Positions 1 through 7,452 are shown, counted from the first letter of the stretch. The stretch is DNA of 19,732 bases from Oscillospiraceae bacterium (GCA_017470325.1 JAFUES010000053.1:1-19732); one strand, 5' to 3'. Made by a program: numbers and translations. Notes: generated by a model from the sequence alone, not told the origin.

Positions 1-54
1 CTTTAACTTTTCTTCTTTGCTCCATCTTCTGCGTGCGACTCCTTTTTTACTCAT
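1..54 (-). CDS. N-terminus of a probable transposase (partial, cut by window start)
   Basis: Reading the minus strand from an ATG at 54, 18 codons run off the window edge and encode MSKKGVARRRWSKEEKLK. An AAGGAG ribosome binding site lies about 7 nt upstream, which supports a real start. The basic N-terminus followed by an Arg-Arg-Arg-Trp-Ser-x-Glu-Glu-Lys pattern resembles the start of the helix-turn-helix protein of IS3-type transposases; this is recognition from memory of the family, not an alignment. It lies downstream of the rluA-like gene on the same strand, behind a terminator-like hairpin. It could equally be another small DNA-binding protein. Only the sequence beyond the window can settle it. 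Confidence 0.4.
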   Translation of the reverse strand, partial: MSKKGVARRRWSKEEKLK

Positions 55-88
55 TTCCTCACTCCTTTCCTGTTTCTTATTCTACAAC

Positions 89-128
89 AAAAAATGAAAG
101 TAGGCACTTTTTCAGTGTCTACTTTCAT
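89..128 (-). terminator. Hairpin followed by a T-run, downstream of the rluA-like gene
   Basis: On the minus strand the arms at 128-115 and 107-94 pair over 14 positions with a single A-C mismatch, around a 7-nt loop, and are followed by a run of T (89-94). This fits an intrinsic terminator for the rluA-like gene, though the stem is A/T-rich. A second short hairpin (142-147 with 152-157, 6 perfect pairs) lies between it and the stop codon at 171. Because the arms carry related GTGTCTACTTTC / GTGCCTACTTTC ends next to a possible transposase start, the hairpin could instead be part of an insertion-sequence end. Confidence 0.6.
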
Positions 129-170
129 CTTACCAGATGCACAGGCCGTCCGGCCTGCTCCGTTTTGCCT

Positions 171-1139
171 TTATAGCGTTGGGACGTCGAAATACTTCTC
201 CGCGAAATCCACCTTGTCCACCTTGAACTCCCGGCCCCGCAGGTAGTTGAGGCTCCCCGCGTCGGTGGGGAAGGCGAAGACCAGCTTGTAGGAGTAAAGG
301 GCCTGGCCCTTTTCCTGGTAACCCTTGTTGAAACGCTCGCTGCCGTATTTGCCGTCCCCCAGCAGGGGCCAGCCCGCATGGGCCATCTGGGCCCGGATCT
401 GGTGGGTACGGCCGGTGAGCAGATGACACTCCACCAGGGACAGCGCCCCCTTGGAGCAGAGCAGCTTATATTCCGTCACGGCGGTCTTGGCGCCAGGCTC
501 CGGCTTGTTCTTCACATAGACCTGGTTTTTCTGCGCGTCCTTGAAAAGGTAGTTTTCCAGCCGACCCTCGGGCGGCTTGGGCCTGCCCTGTACGGCGCAG
601 AGATAGTATTTCTCGATCTCCCGGTCCTTGATCTTCTCGTTGAGGATGCGCAGGGCTTCCGCGTTCTTGGCGGCGATGACAATGCCGCCGGTGTTCCGGT
701 CGATGCGGTTGCACAGGGCCGGGGCAAAAGAATTTTCCTCCCGGGGCCGCCATTCGCCTTTTTGTGCCAAGTAGGCTTGAATATTGGCGATGAGCGTATT
801 ATAATCCCATACGCCCGCACTGTGGCACAGGACGCCGGGCTTTTTATCCGCCAGCAGGATGTTCTCATCCTCGTACACGATATGCAGCTTGGGCGTGCCC
901 ACCTTCAGCCAGGCGTTGTCCTCCCGGGGCTTGTCAAAGAATTCATCGTTGATGTATAATTGCAGCACATCCCCCTGCTGCAGGCGGGTGTCCCGCTTGG
1001 CGCCCTTGCCGTTGAGCTTGATGCGCTTGAGACGGATGTACTTCTGCAGCAGCGATTCCGGCAGCAGGGGAACGGCCTTGCCCACAAAGCGGTCCAGACG
1101 CTGCCCGGCGTCGTTGGATTTTACGGTGAATTCCTTCAT
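171..1139 (-). CDS. RluA-family 23S rRNA-type pseudouridine synthase
   Basis: The 322-residue protein has the RluA-family layout: an N-terminal S4-like RNA-binding domain (about residues 10-60, with RLDRFV and RLKRIKLNG segments) and a catalytic domain from about residue 85. The catalytic loop is N-R-I-D-R-N-T-G-G (144-152), a variant of the usual H-R-L-D-x-x-T-S-G, with Asp147 as the expected nucleophile. LTGRTHQIRAQMAHAGWPLLGD (from 242) is the second family signature. Such enzymes isomerise uridine to pseudouridine in structured RNA, usually 23S rRNA; the exact site cannot be told from sequence alone (RluA, RluC and RluD types are alike). The start at 1139 follows a weak GAAAGGG site and a sigma-A-like promoter at 1184-1212. 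It diverges from the yceD-rpmF genes. Confidence 0.9.
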   Translation of the reverse strand: MKEFTVKSNDAGQRLDRFVGKAVPLLPESLLQKYIRLKRIKLNGKGAKRDTRLQQGDVLQLYINDEFFDKPREDNAWLKVGTPKLHIVYEDENILLADKKPGVLCHSAGVWDYNTLIANIQAYLAQKGEWRPREENSFAPALCNRIDRNTGGIVIAAKNAEALRILNEKIKDREIEKYYLCAVQGRPKPPEGRLENYLFKDAQKNQVYVKNKPEPGAKTAVTEYKLLCSKGALSLVECHLLTGRTHQIRAQMAHAGWPLLGDGKYGSERFNKGYQEKGQALYSYKLVFAFPTDAGSLNYLRGREFKVDKVDFAEKYFDVPTL

Positions 1140-1183
1140 AAAAAACGACCCTTTCCGGGGATGATTTTTGTTTGATTTTTTTC

Positions 1184-1212
1184 ATTATACATCGGAAATT
1201 TACTGTTGACAA
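1184..1212 (-). promoter_or_regulatory. Sigma-A-type promoter of the rluA-like gene
   Basis: On the minus strand, TTGTCA (1212-1207, five of six consensus bases) and TATAAT (1189-1184, perfect) are separated by 17 nt, about 45 nt upstream of the ATG at 1139. Its -35 box physically overlaps the -35 box of the divergent promoter at 1206-1234. Confidence 0.7.
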
Positions 1213-1234
1213 GCGGTAGCCGTTCAACTATAAT
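1206..1234 (+). promoter_or_regulatory. Perfect-consensus sigma-A promoter of the yceD-rpmF genes
   Basis: TTGACA (1206-1211) and TATAAT (1229-1234) both match consensus exactly and are separated by the optimal 17 nt. The yceD start codon is at 1280, giving a leader of about 40 nt. This predicts strong constitutive transcription, as expected for a ribosomal protein gene. Confidence 0.85.
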
Positions 1235-1279
1235 ATCTAAGCGACTGTGGCGGGGTAGCCCTGCCTGCGAGGTGCTTTT

Positions 1280-1774
1280 ATGCGGCTTGACCTGAGAGAA
1301 ATCATCGAGATCCCCGGCGGCTCCGTGCCCTTTTCCTGTGAGCTGGAGACGGAGGGACTGGACTTCCCCTCGGTGCGAGCGTATCGGAAAAAGCCCTATG
1401 CGGAAGGCCGGGTCTACAACGAGGCGGGTATCCTGCATCTGACCGGGACGCTCACCGCGGAGATGACCTGCATCTGCGACCGCTGCGGCGCCGATTTCGA
1501 CAGCGTGAAGGTGACCGACCTGAACGCCACCATCGTCGAGGAGGAGAGCGAGGAGTTCCCGGAGCTTTTTGTACTCGACGGCAACGAGATCGACCTGGAT
1601 GAGGTTTTATCCACCTGCTTCATTCTGGATATGGAGACCAAGTTCCTCTGTAGAGAGGACTGCAAGGGCCTCTGCTCCACATGCGGCAAGAACCTGAACG
1701 AAGGCCCCTGCGGGTGCAGGAAACAACTGGATCCAAGATTTGCTGTACTTGAGCAGCTTTTGGATAAAGAATAA
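1280..1774 (+). CDS. YceD/DUF177 family protein, metal-binding Cys variant
   Basis: This 164-residue protein is a DUF177 (YceD-like) member. The family is typically encoded just before rpmF, as here, and has been linked to 23S rRNA accumulation and ribosome assembly in bacteria and plastids; the biochemical role is not settled. Cysteine groups C64-C66-C69 in the middle and C124, C128, C132, C135, C144 and C146 near the C-terminus (ending LCSTCGKNLNEGPCGC) suggest one or two zinc sites, as in many Firmicute members. The ATG at 1280 has a GAGGTG site 5-10 nt upstream and a consensus promoter before it. The rpmF start is 38 nt downstream, so both should be co-transcribed. Confidence 0.9.
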   Translation: MRLDLREIIEIPGGSVPFSCELETEGLDFPSVRAYRKKPYAEGRVYNEAGILHLTGTLTAEMTCICDRCGADFDSVKVTDLNATIVEEESEEFPELFVLDGNEIDLDEVLSTCFILDMETKFLCREDCKGLCSTCGKNLNEGPCGCRKQLDPRFAVLEQLLDKE

Positions 1775-1812
1775 TAAGCTGCTCAAAACAGCTGTGATCA
1801 GGAGGTGTCAAC

Positions 1813-2001
1813 ATGGCAGTCCCGAAAGGAAAAGTATCTAGACAGAGACGTGATAAGAGACGTTCTTCCCACTGGAAGCTCGAAGCGCCCGGCATCATCA
1901 AGTGCCCCAACTGCGGCGCGTTTTGCATGCCTCACCGTGCTTGCCCGGCCTGCGGACAGTACAAGGGCCGCGTGGTCATCAATGTCGAAGAGAGCAAGTA
2001 A
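1813..2001 (+). CDS. rpmF: Large ribosomal subunit protein bL32, zinc-finger form
   Basis: The 62-residue product starts MAVPKGKVSRQRRDKRRS, the conserved basic bL32 N-terminus that is buried in 23S rRNA. It then has a four-cysteine zinc ribbon, C31-x2-C34 and C44-x2-C47. Bacteria may carry zinc-binding (C+) or zinc-free (C-) bL32; this is the C+ form. A GGAGG site (1801-1805) sits 7 nt before the ATG. Size and both signatures are complete, so the identification is secure. Confidence 0.97.
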   Translation: MAVPKGKVSRQRRDKRRSSHWKLEAPGIIKCPNCGAFCMPHRACPACGQYKGRVVINVEESK

Positions 2002-2064
2002 AAAAGCTTAAGGAGGAGAGGGAGTTTGAACCTTTCCTCCTTTTGCTTTTGAGGAAGCAAAAGC
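2002..2064 (+). terminator. Overlapping alternative hairpins between rpmF and the DUF512 gene
   Basis: Directly after the rpmF stop, 2010-2017 pairs perfectly with 2035-2042 and is followed by the T-rich TTGCTTTT, which looks like an intrinsic terminator. The stem can be extended outward: 2002-2017 against 2035-2050 pairs at 14 of 16 positions. The same GCTTTTG (2045-2051) can also pair perfectly with CAAAAGC (2058-2064). The two structures exclude each other in part, as in an attenuator. The DUF512 start lies 26 nt further on. Confidence 0.5.
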
Positions 2065-2089
2065 TTCTCCGTTCGCAGGATAGGTGTCT

Positions 2090-3454
2090 ATGAAGAATGT
2101 GATCAAATCCATCGACCGCGACAGCCCCCTGGCAAGGCGGGCCAACGCGGGCGACAGTCTCATTTCCATAAACGGCAAGCGGATCGTGGACGTGCTGGAC
2201 TATAAGTTCTACGCCTACGACGCGCGGCTGCATGTAGTGCTGCGCCGTCCCGACGGCAGCGAGTACAGTGTGGAGGTGCGCAAGGCCGAGGGCGGTGACC
2301 TAGGCCTGGATTTTGAGACCTATCTGATGGACAATCCCCGTTCCTGCGCCAACAACTGCGTGTTCTGCTTCATCGACCAGCTGCCCAAGGGCATGCGCAA
2401 GACCATGTATTTCAAGGATGACGACGCCCGGCTGAGCTTTCTGCTGGGTAACTACATCACCCTGACCAATCTGTCCCGGCGGGAGATCGACCGGATCATC
2501 GCGCTGCACGTGAGCCCGGTGAACGTCTCAGTCCACACCACCAACCCGGAGCTACGCTGTCAGATGCTGCGTAACCCCAGGGCGGGGGAGACCATCGACG
2601 TCATGCGCCGCTTTGCAGAAGCCGGCATCGTCATGAACTGTCAGATCGTCTGTTGCCCGGGGCTCAACGACGGCGCGGAGCTGGACCGGAGCATGCGGGA
2701 CCTGACGGAGCTTTATCCTCAGGTGCACAGCGTATCCATCGTCCCAGTGGGCTTGACCCGTTTCCGGGAGGGGCTCTATCCGCTGACGCCCTTTACACCC
2801 GAGCACGCCGGGGAGACCATCGACCAGGTGACCGCCTTCGGCGATGAATGCGTGGAAAAATACGGCAGCCGCATTTTCTTTTGCGGCGACGAGATGTATC
2901 TCAAGGCCGGACGGGAGATCCCGCCGGATGAATTTTACGAGGAATACACCCAACTGGAAAACGGCGTGGGTATGCTGCGCCTGATGGAGACCGAGTACCG
3001 CTCGGCGCTGAAGCTGTCCGATCCGCCGGACGGCGTTCCCTTCTCCATTGCTACCGGCACCTCGGCGGCGCCCTTTTTCCGGAAACTCCTGGACCTGGGG
3101 CGGGAGACCTATCCTGAGCTTGACGGAAGGGTCTACGCCATCCAGAACGATTTCTTCGGCCGCAGCATCAACGTGACCGGGCTCATCACCGGACAGGATC
3201 TGATCGCCCAGCTGAAGGGGCAGGACTTGGGGCAGCGGCTGTTCATCTCCCAGAACATGCTCCGCCGCCAGGAAATGGATTTCCTGGACGATGTGACCCT
3301 GGAGCAGGCAAGCGCCGCTTTGGGCGTGCCCATCTATCCCATTGAGCAGGACGGCTTCGCCCTGTGGGACGCTATGAGCGGCCTGCTGCCGGAGCTGAAG
3401 CTGCCACAGCGGGACGGCGCGGAGACAGAATATTACCAGTATAATCAGAATTGA
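2090..3454 (+). CDS. DUF512 family protein: PDZ-like plus radical-SAM-like Fe-S protein
   Basis: The 454-residue protein matches a conserved clostridial family. It has an N-terminal PDZ-like segment (about residues 1-65, with the SPLARRANAGDSLISINGK pattern), a cysteine motif C86-x3-C90-x2-C93 as in radical-SAM [4Fe-4S] sites (then FIDQLPKGMR), and a C-terminal DUF512 domain. It is often annotated as an Fe-S oxidoreductase; to my knowledge no reaction has been demonstrated. I chose the ATG at 2090, with AGGA 9 nt upstream, over an in-frame GTG at 2084, which would sit only 3 nt from that site. Its stop is 17 nt before the der start. Genetic linkage to der recurs in Clostridia and hints at a ribosome- or RNA-related role, which is inference. 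Confidence 0.85.
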   Translation: MKNVIKSIDRDSPLARRANAGDSLISINGKRIVDVLDYKFYAYDARLHVVLRRPDGSEYSVEVRKAEGGDLGLDFETYLMDNPRSCANNCVFCFIDQLPKGMRKTMYFKDDDARLSFLLGNYITLTNLSRREIDRIIALHVSPVNVSVHTTNPELRCQMLRNPRAGETIDVMRRFAEAGIVMNCQIVCCPGLNDGAELDRSMRDLTELYPQVHSVSIVPVGLTRFREGLYPLTPFTPEHAGETIDQVTAFGDECVEKYGSRIFFCGDEMYLKAGREIPPDEFYEEYTQLENGVGMLRLMETEYRSALKLSDPPDGVPFSIATGTSAAPFFRKLLDLGRETYPELDGRVYAIQNDFFGRSINVTGLITGQDLIAQLKGQDLGQRLFISQNMLRRQEMDFLDDVTLEQASAALGVPIYPIEQDGFALWDAMSGLLPELKLPQRDGAETEYYQYNQN

Positions 3455-3471
3455 AGCAAATGGAGGTACAC

Positions 3472-4797
3472 ATGGCAAGACCTCTTGTAGCCATAGTAGG
3501 CAGACCCAACGTGGGCAAGTCCATGCTCTTTAACCGTCTGGTGGGGCAGCGGCTTTCCATCGTGGAGGACACGCCCGGCGTCACCCGGGACCGGCTCTAC
3601 GCCGAATGCGAGTGGTGCGGGCGGACCTTTGATATCGTAGATACCGGCGGCATCGAGCCCAGCACCGACAGCGAGATCCTGCTCTTCATGCGGGAGCAGG
3701 CCCAGATCGCCATCGACGCGGCCACGGTGATCGTGCTGATGACGGATATCCGCACCGGTGTCACCGCCGCGGACAAGGACGTGGCCAATATGCTGCTGCG
3801 CTCCCGCAAACCGGTGGTCTTGGCGGTGAACAAGGCCGACTCTACTGGCCCTACCGACCCCGCGGTCTATGAGTTTTATTCCCTGGGCCTTGGCGATCCC
3901 ATCCCGGTCTCCGCCATCCACGGCCATGGCACCGGCGATCTGCTGGACGAGTGCCTGAAATACTTCCCCGAGGAAACGGAGGACGAGGAGGAAGAGGACC
4001 TGATCCGGGTGGCCATCATCGGCAAGCCCAATGTGGGCAAGTCCTCCCTGGTCAACCACATCCTGGGGGAGAAGCGGGTCATTGTCAGCGACATGGCGGG
4101 CACCACCCGTGACGCGGTGGACACCGTCTATGAAAACCAGTTCGGCCGCTACATGTTCATCGACACGGCGGGCATCCGGCGCAAGTCCAGGGTGGACGAG
4201 CGGGTGGAGAAATTCTCCGTCATGCGCGCGCAGTTGGCCATCGAGCGGGCGGACGTGTGCCTCATTATGATCGACGCCCGGGACGGCGTCACCGAGCAGG
4301 ACACCAAGATCGCCGGCATGGCCCATGAGGCGGGCAAGGCCAGTATCGTCATCGTCAACAAGTGGGACTTGGTGGAGAAAGAGACCGGCACCATGGAGAA
4401 GATGCGCAAGGATGTGATGCGGGATCTGAGCTTTATGAGCTACGCGCCCATCCTGTTCATCTCCGCCCTCACCGGCCAGCGCACCAACCGGATCTTTGAG
4501 CTCATCAATTTCGTCAATGACCAGAGCAATATGCGCATCACCACCGGCATGCTCAACAATGTCCTGGCGGACGCCCAGGCCAGGGTCCAGCCGCCTACGG
4601 ACAAGGGCCGCCGGCTGAAAATCTATTACATGACCCAGACGGGCATCAAGCCCCCCACCTTCGTGATCTTCTGCAACTCGCGGGAGCTGTTTCACTTCTC
4701 CTACCAGCGGTATCTGGAGAACCAGATCCGGGCCGTGTTCGGCCTGGAGGGCACGCCGATCCGCATCATCATCCGGCAGAAAGGGGATAAAGAATGA
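3472..4797 (+). CDS. der: Ribosome-assembly GTPase Der (EngA)
   Basis: This 441-residue protein has the tandem GTPase arrangement unique to Der. Domain 1 has a Walker A at 10-17 (GRPNVGKS), DTGG at 57-60 and NKAD at 120-123. Domain 2 has GKPNVGKS from 184, DTAG at 231-234 and NKWD at 296-299. A KH-like RNA-binding C-terminus follows, ending IRIIIRQKGDKE. An acidic linker (EETEDEEEED, about 167-176) joins the two G domains. Der is essential for 50S subunit maturation in most bacteria. The ATG at 3472 has GGAGG at 3462-3466; an upstream in-frame TTG at 3451 has no good site. The stop overlaps the plsY-like start (ATGA), implying translational coupling. Confidence 0.97.
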   Translation: MARPLVAIVGRPNVGKSMLFNRLVGQRLSIVEDTPGVTRDRLYAECEWCGRTFDIVDTGGIEPSTDSEILLFMREQAQIAIDAATVIVLMTDIRTGVTAADKDVANMLLRSRKPVVLAVNKADSTGPTDPAVYEFYSLGLGDPIPVSAIHGHGTGDLLDECLKYFPEETEDEEEEDLIRVAIIGKPNVGKSSLVNHILGEKRVIVSDMAGTTRDAVDTVYENQFGRYMFIDTAGIRRKSRVDERVEKFSVMRAQLAIERADVCLIMIDARDGVTEQDTKIAGMAHEAGKASIVIVNKWDLVEKETGTMEKMRKDVMRDLSFMSYAPILFISALTGQRTNRIFELINFVNDQSNMRITTGMLNNVLADAQARVQPPTDKGRRLKIYYMTQTGIKPPTFVIFCNSRELFHFSYQRYLENQIRAVFGLEGTPIRIIIRQKGDKE

Positions 4798-5441
4798 TCA
4801 CATATTGGATCCTTTTGCTGATCACTGCCTTTTTTGCCTATACCATCGGCAGCATCAGCACCCAGCGCCTGGCCTCTCAGCTGGTGTTCCGCCGGAACCT
4901 GCGGCGCCTGGGCACCGGGAACCTGTGGCTCTCCAACTTCCGCAGGATCTATGGCATTCCCGGTTTCCTGAAATTGCTGGCGGTGGAAGTTGTCAAGGAC
5001 CTGCTGCCCATCCTGTTGGGCGCCCTGCTGCTGAGTCTGAAGGGCCATGCCGACGCAGGCCGGGCCTTCGCGGGCTTCTGTCTGTTGATGGGCCGGATGT
5101 ACCCGGTGTTCAACCGCTTCCGGGGTGGTCACGGCAGCGTGGCCCTGGTGGTGGCGGCTCTCTGCGTGGATCTGTCCGTGGGCATCGCCGCGGCGGTCAT
5201 CATCGCGGCGGTCAGCTGGTTCAGCCGCTATCTGACCCTGGGCGCCGCAGCCGGAGCCCTGGTGGTCATCATCACCGCCATCCTGGTGGTGGAGGAAAGC
5301 CTCATCATGGAGCTGACAGTCATGATCGCGCTCCTGGTGATCTTCAAGCACATCCCCTCCATTGTGCGCGTCTTCAACCAGAAGGAGGAGCGGCTCAGCT
5401 TCGAGGAGGACATCACCTACAAGCTGGACGACAAATTCTGA
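4794..5441 (+). CDS. PlsY-like glycerol-3-phosphate acyltransferase family membrane protein, degraded motifs
   Basis: The 215-residue, multi-span hydrophobic protein has the size, topology and genomic position (4-nt overlap with der) of PlsY, which transfers acyl groups from acyl phosphate to glycerol 3-phosphate. The PlsY signatures are only partly kept. The S-x-P-x-G segment reads GSISTQ (19-24); GSGNxGATN reads GTGNLWLSN (40-48); the central KG reads KD (68-69); and the GHxxPxFLxFKGGKG motif reads GRMYPVFNRFRGGHG (100-114), losing the His and the Lys. A hydrophilic C-terminal tail follows residue 195. It may be an inactive or repurposed paralog, with a canonical PlsY elsewhere; I therefore give no gene symbol. 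A strong hairpin follows directly. Confidence 0.75.
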   Translation: MITYWILLLITAFFAYTIGSISTQRLASQLVFRRNLRRLGTGNLWLSNFRRIYGIPGFLKLLAVEVVKDLLPILLGALLLSLKGHADAGRAFAGFCLLMGRMYPVFNRFRGGHGSVALVVAALCVDLSVGIAAAVIIAAVSWFSRYLTLGAAAGALVVIITAILVVEESLIMELTVMIALLVIFKHIPSIVRVFNQKEERLSFEEDITYKLDDKF

Positions 5442-5453
5442 TCATAGAGATCA

Positions 5454-5497
5454 AGCAGCGCGGACCGCAGCCATTCGGGCGGTCCGCGCTGCTGTTT
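5454..5497 (+). terminator. Intrinsic terminator after the der-plsY-like genes
   Basis: The arms 5454-5468 and 5479-5493 pair perfectly over 15 bp, mostly G/C, around a 10-nt loop and are followed by a short GTTT. The stem is very stable although the T-run is weak. It closes the housekeeping block before the next promoter at 5510. Confidence 0.8.
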
Positions 5498-5509
5498 CCA
5501 ATAGCGGCC

Positions 5510-5538
5510 TTGCTTTTTACCTATTAACATAGTATAGT
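5510..5538 (+). promoter_or_regulatory. Probable sigma-A promoter of the RraA-like gene
   Basis: TTGCTT (5510-5515) and TATAGT (5533-5538, five of six) are 17 nt apart, about 55 nt upstream of the ATG at 5595 and just after a terminator. Confidence 0.55.
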
Positions 5539-5594
5539 AATTACAGCATATGGAAATTCAAAACCGAAAATACGATAAATTAGGAGGAACGATC

Positions 5595-6284
5595 ATGGAA
5601 AAGACCAGAAGCCCTTATGAGATCGCGAAGGATTTCCAGGCATTGATCGATCAGTATGATTCCGTCACCTGCGCGGCTACGGACTGCATGGACCGGCTCA
5701 ACGGTATGTACGCGGATCTGCGGCCCATCGGCAAGGATCCACGGCTGGCGGGCGTGGCACGGACGGTAAAGACCATCGCGGGCGATCTGTCGGCTGTGGT
5801 CATGGCCCTGGAGCTGGCCAAGCCCGGCGACATCGTGGTCATTGACGCCCACGATTCCCGCAACACCGCCTTCTGGGGCGAGAACATCACTCTCTCTGCC
5901 ATGAACCAGGGCGTGATCGCCGCAGTGATCGACGGCGCCTGCCGGGATGTGGAGGAGATCCGCAAGATCGGTTTCCCGGTGATGGCCAGGGGCATCTGTC
6001 CCAATGTGGGCTGTATGGCGGGCTATGGCCGGGTGGACCTGCCCATCCAGTGCGCAGGTGCGCCGGTGAATCCCGGGGATATCATCCTCATCGACGGCAA
6101 CGGGGCCTGCGTCGTCCCCTATGACCGGGCGGAGGAGATCCTGGCCAAGACCACCAAAATGATGCAGACGGAGACGGACGTCAGCGACAAGCTCCGGGCC
6201 GGGGCCACCATCGGCAAGCTCATCAATGTGGAGGCGATCATGAACTCCACCTTTGCCTATCAGGAGCGGGCTCTGGAGGAGTAA
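5595..6284 (+). CDS. RraA-like / 4-hydroxy-4-methyl-2-oxoglutarate aldolase family protein
   Basis: The 229-residue protein has the RraA/HMG-aldolase fold signatures. PGDIVVIDAHDS (77-88) is followed by GENIT (95-99), where the family usually has a GELL-type metal-site segment, and then IDGACRD (112-118). Arg117-Asp118 correspond to the Arg-Asp pair that binds substrate and divalent metal in class II HMG aldolase; true RraA proteins (RNase E inhibitors) often lack this pair, so a small aldolase or oxaloacetate decarboxylase is more likely than an RNase regulator. Substrate is unknown. The ATG at 5595 has AGGAGG at 5582-5587, making it far better than an upstream in-frame start at 5550. It is flanked by its own promoter and terminator and looks monocistronic. 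Confidence 0.8.
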   Translation: MEKTRSPYEIAKDFQALIDQYDSVTCAATDCMDRLNGMYADLRPIGKDPRLAGVARTVKTIAGDLSAVVMALELAKPGDIVVIDAHDSRNTAFWGENITLSAMNQGVIAAVIDGACRDVEEIRKIGFPVMARGICPNVGCMAGYGRVDLPIQCAGAPVNPGDIILIDGNGACVVPYDRAEEILAKTTKMMQTETDVSDKLRAGATIGKLINVEAIMNSTFAYQERALEE

Positions 6285-6308
6285 GCGCCGAAGGGAACAA
6301 GAACAAGG

Positions 6309-6348
6309 AAACGCGCCCAGGTTCAGGATCGAGAACCTGGGCGCGTTT
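6309..6348. terminator. Bidirectional terminator between convergent genes
   Basis: AAACGCGCCCAGGTTC (6309-6324) pairs perfectly over 16 bp with 6333-6348 around an 8-nt loop. The A-start and T-end allow it to work on both strands. It lies between the RraA-like stop (6284) and the minus-strand PNPOx-like stop (6362). Confidence 0.85.
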
Positions 6349-6361
6349 CATCCGCTGCAAA

Positions 6362-6754
6362 TCAGAACTTAACGGTCTTCGGCGGCTCGGTAAAGGAGGA
6401 GAAGGTGGCGGTGGCGTTGCGCAGATACCAGACCTCCGTGTTGCCGTCGTCGGGGGAATACATGGCCTGCAGGGAGGGGTAGGCCTCCAGCATGCTGACG
6501 CGGGCCTCCCGGCTGTCGTCCTCCACGGCGGTGGCCTCCAGCCGCAGCCAGCGACCGCCCAGCATAGCGCAGATCTCCAGCTTGGGGTTGGCGTGCAGCT
6601 GGCGGGACACAGCCTTGACCTTGCCGGTCTGGATGTACAGCCGGCCCTGGTACAGGTGGATCGTGCCAAAGGGCCGGACCCTGGGCTGTCCGTTTTCACA
6701 TGTGGCCAGGTAATAAGTCCCGGCCTGCTTCAAAAAATCATAGGTTTCCTGCAT
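6362..6754 (-). CDS. Pyridoxamine 5'-phosphate oxidase-fold flavin-binding protein
   Basis: The 130-residue protein begins MQETYDFLKQAGTYYLAT and continues with NGQPRVRPFG, LYIQTGKVKAVSRQLHANP and KLEICAM. This is the typical pattern of small split-barrel PNPOx-like proteins that bind FMN or a related flavin cofactor. Members include enzymes of unknown substrate and nitroimidazole-resistance-like reductases; the true vitamin B6 enzyme PdxH is longer, so that role is unlikely. The AAAGGAG site about 9 nt before the ATG at 6754 supports the start. It is a single gene, convergent with the RraA-like gene and divergent from mntP. Confidence 0.8.
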   Translation of the reverse strand: MQETYDFLKQAGTYYLATCENGQPRVRPFGTIHLYQGRLYIQTGKVKAVSRQLHANPKLEICAMLGGRWLRLEATAVEDDSREARVSMLEAYPSLQAMYSPDDGNTEVWYLRNATATFSSFTEPPKTVKF

Positions 6755-6823
6755 GAGGGACGCTCCTTTCGCGTTTCTGTCCTGATTCTACCGCAGCAGC
6801 CAGGATCTTACAAGGCGCTTTTC

Positions 6824-6852
6824 TTGACTTTTTTGTAAACATGTTGTACTCT
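6824..6852 (+). promoter_or_regulatory. Possible promoter of mntP
   Basis: TTGACT (6824-6829, five of six) is followed after 17 nt by the weak -10 TACTCT (6847-6852). The spacer contains the 8-bp palindrome AACATGTT (6838-6845), a possible operator half. The -10 is poor, so this is tentative. Confidence 0.35.
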
Positions 6853-6877
6853 CGTGAGAGATTGGAGTGGGACAGGA

Positions 6878-7441
6878 ATGGGTTTTCTTGAGCTTTTCCT
6901 GATCGCCGTAGGCCTGAGCATGGACGCTTTCGCCGTGTCCGTGTGCAAGGGCCTGAGCGTGAACAAATTGGATGGCAGACACGTGCTGCTGGTGGGCCTG
7001 TACTTCGGCGGCTTTCAGTTTCTGATGCCGCTGCTGGGCTATCTGCTGGGCTATCGCTTCGAGCATTTCATCACCAGCATCGACCACTGGATCGCCTTCG
7101 GCCTGCTGTGCATCATCGGCATCAGCATGATCCAGGAGGCCTTCAGCGAGGGCGAAAAGCTGGACGACGATTTCAGCGTGAAGAAGATGTTGATGCTGGC
7201 GGTGGCCACCAGCATCGACGCGCTGGCGGTGGGCATCACCTTCGCCTTCCTGTCGGTGCGGATCCTGCCTGCGGCGGCGCTGATCGGCGTGACGACCTTT
7301 GTGCTGTCCGGGATCGGCATCTATGTGGGACATGTCTTCGGCATGAAATACCGCAGCGGGGCCGAATTCGTTGGCGGCGTGATCTTGATTTTGATGGGCC
7401 TTAAGATCCTGTTGGAGCATCTGGGGATCCTGGCATTCTAA
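6878..7441 (+). CDS. mntP: Manganese efflux pump MntP
   Basis: The 187-residue protein has the exact length and six-helix pattern of MntP, which exports Mn2+ across the cytoplasmic membrane. The paired family motifs are present as LSMDAFAVS (13-21) and TSIDALAVG (111-119), giving the two halves of the pseudo-symmetric fold their membrane aspartates, Asp16 and Asp114. The loop at 91-103 is acidic ([10 protein letters not shown]). I chose the ATG at 6878, which has GGAGTGG upstream and gives the usual [16 protein letters not shown] start, rather than a GTG at 6854. The next gene starts 12 nt after its stop, so mntP and the first carboxypeptidase are probably co-transcribed. No yybP-ykoY manganese riboswitch was recognisable upstream. 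Confidence 0.93.
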   Translation: MGFLELFLIAVGLSMDAFAVSVCKGLSVNKLDGRHVLLVGLYFGGFQFLMPLLGYLLGYRFEHFITSIDHWIAFGLLCIIGISMIQEAFSEGEKLDDDFSVKKMLMLAVATSIDALAVGITFAFLSVRILPAAALIGVTTFVLSGIGIYVGHVFGMKYRSGAEFVGGVILILMGLKILLEHLGILAF

Positions 7442-7452
7442 AGGTTTATTCT

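Noticed and set aside
6755..6877. A yybP-ykoY manganese riboswitch before mntP
   Set aside because: It would be expected for an mntP gene, but the conserved elements are not recognisable, and a promoter-like TTGACT at 6824 leaves too short a leader.
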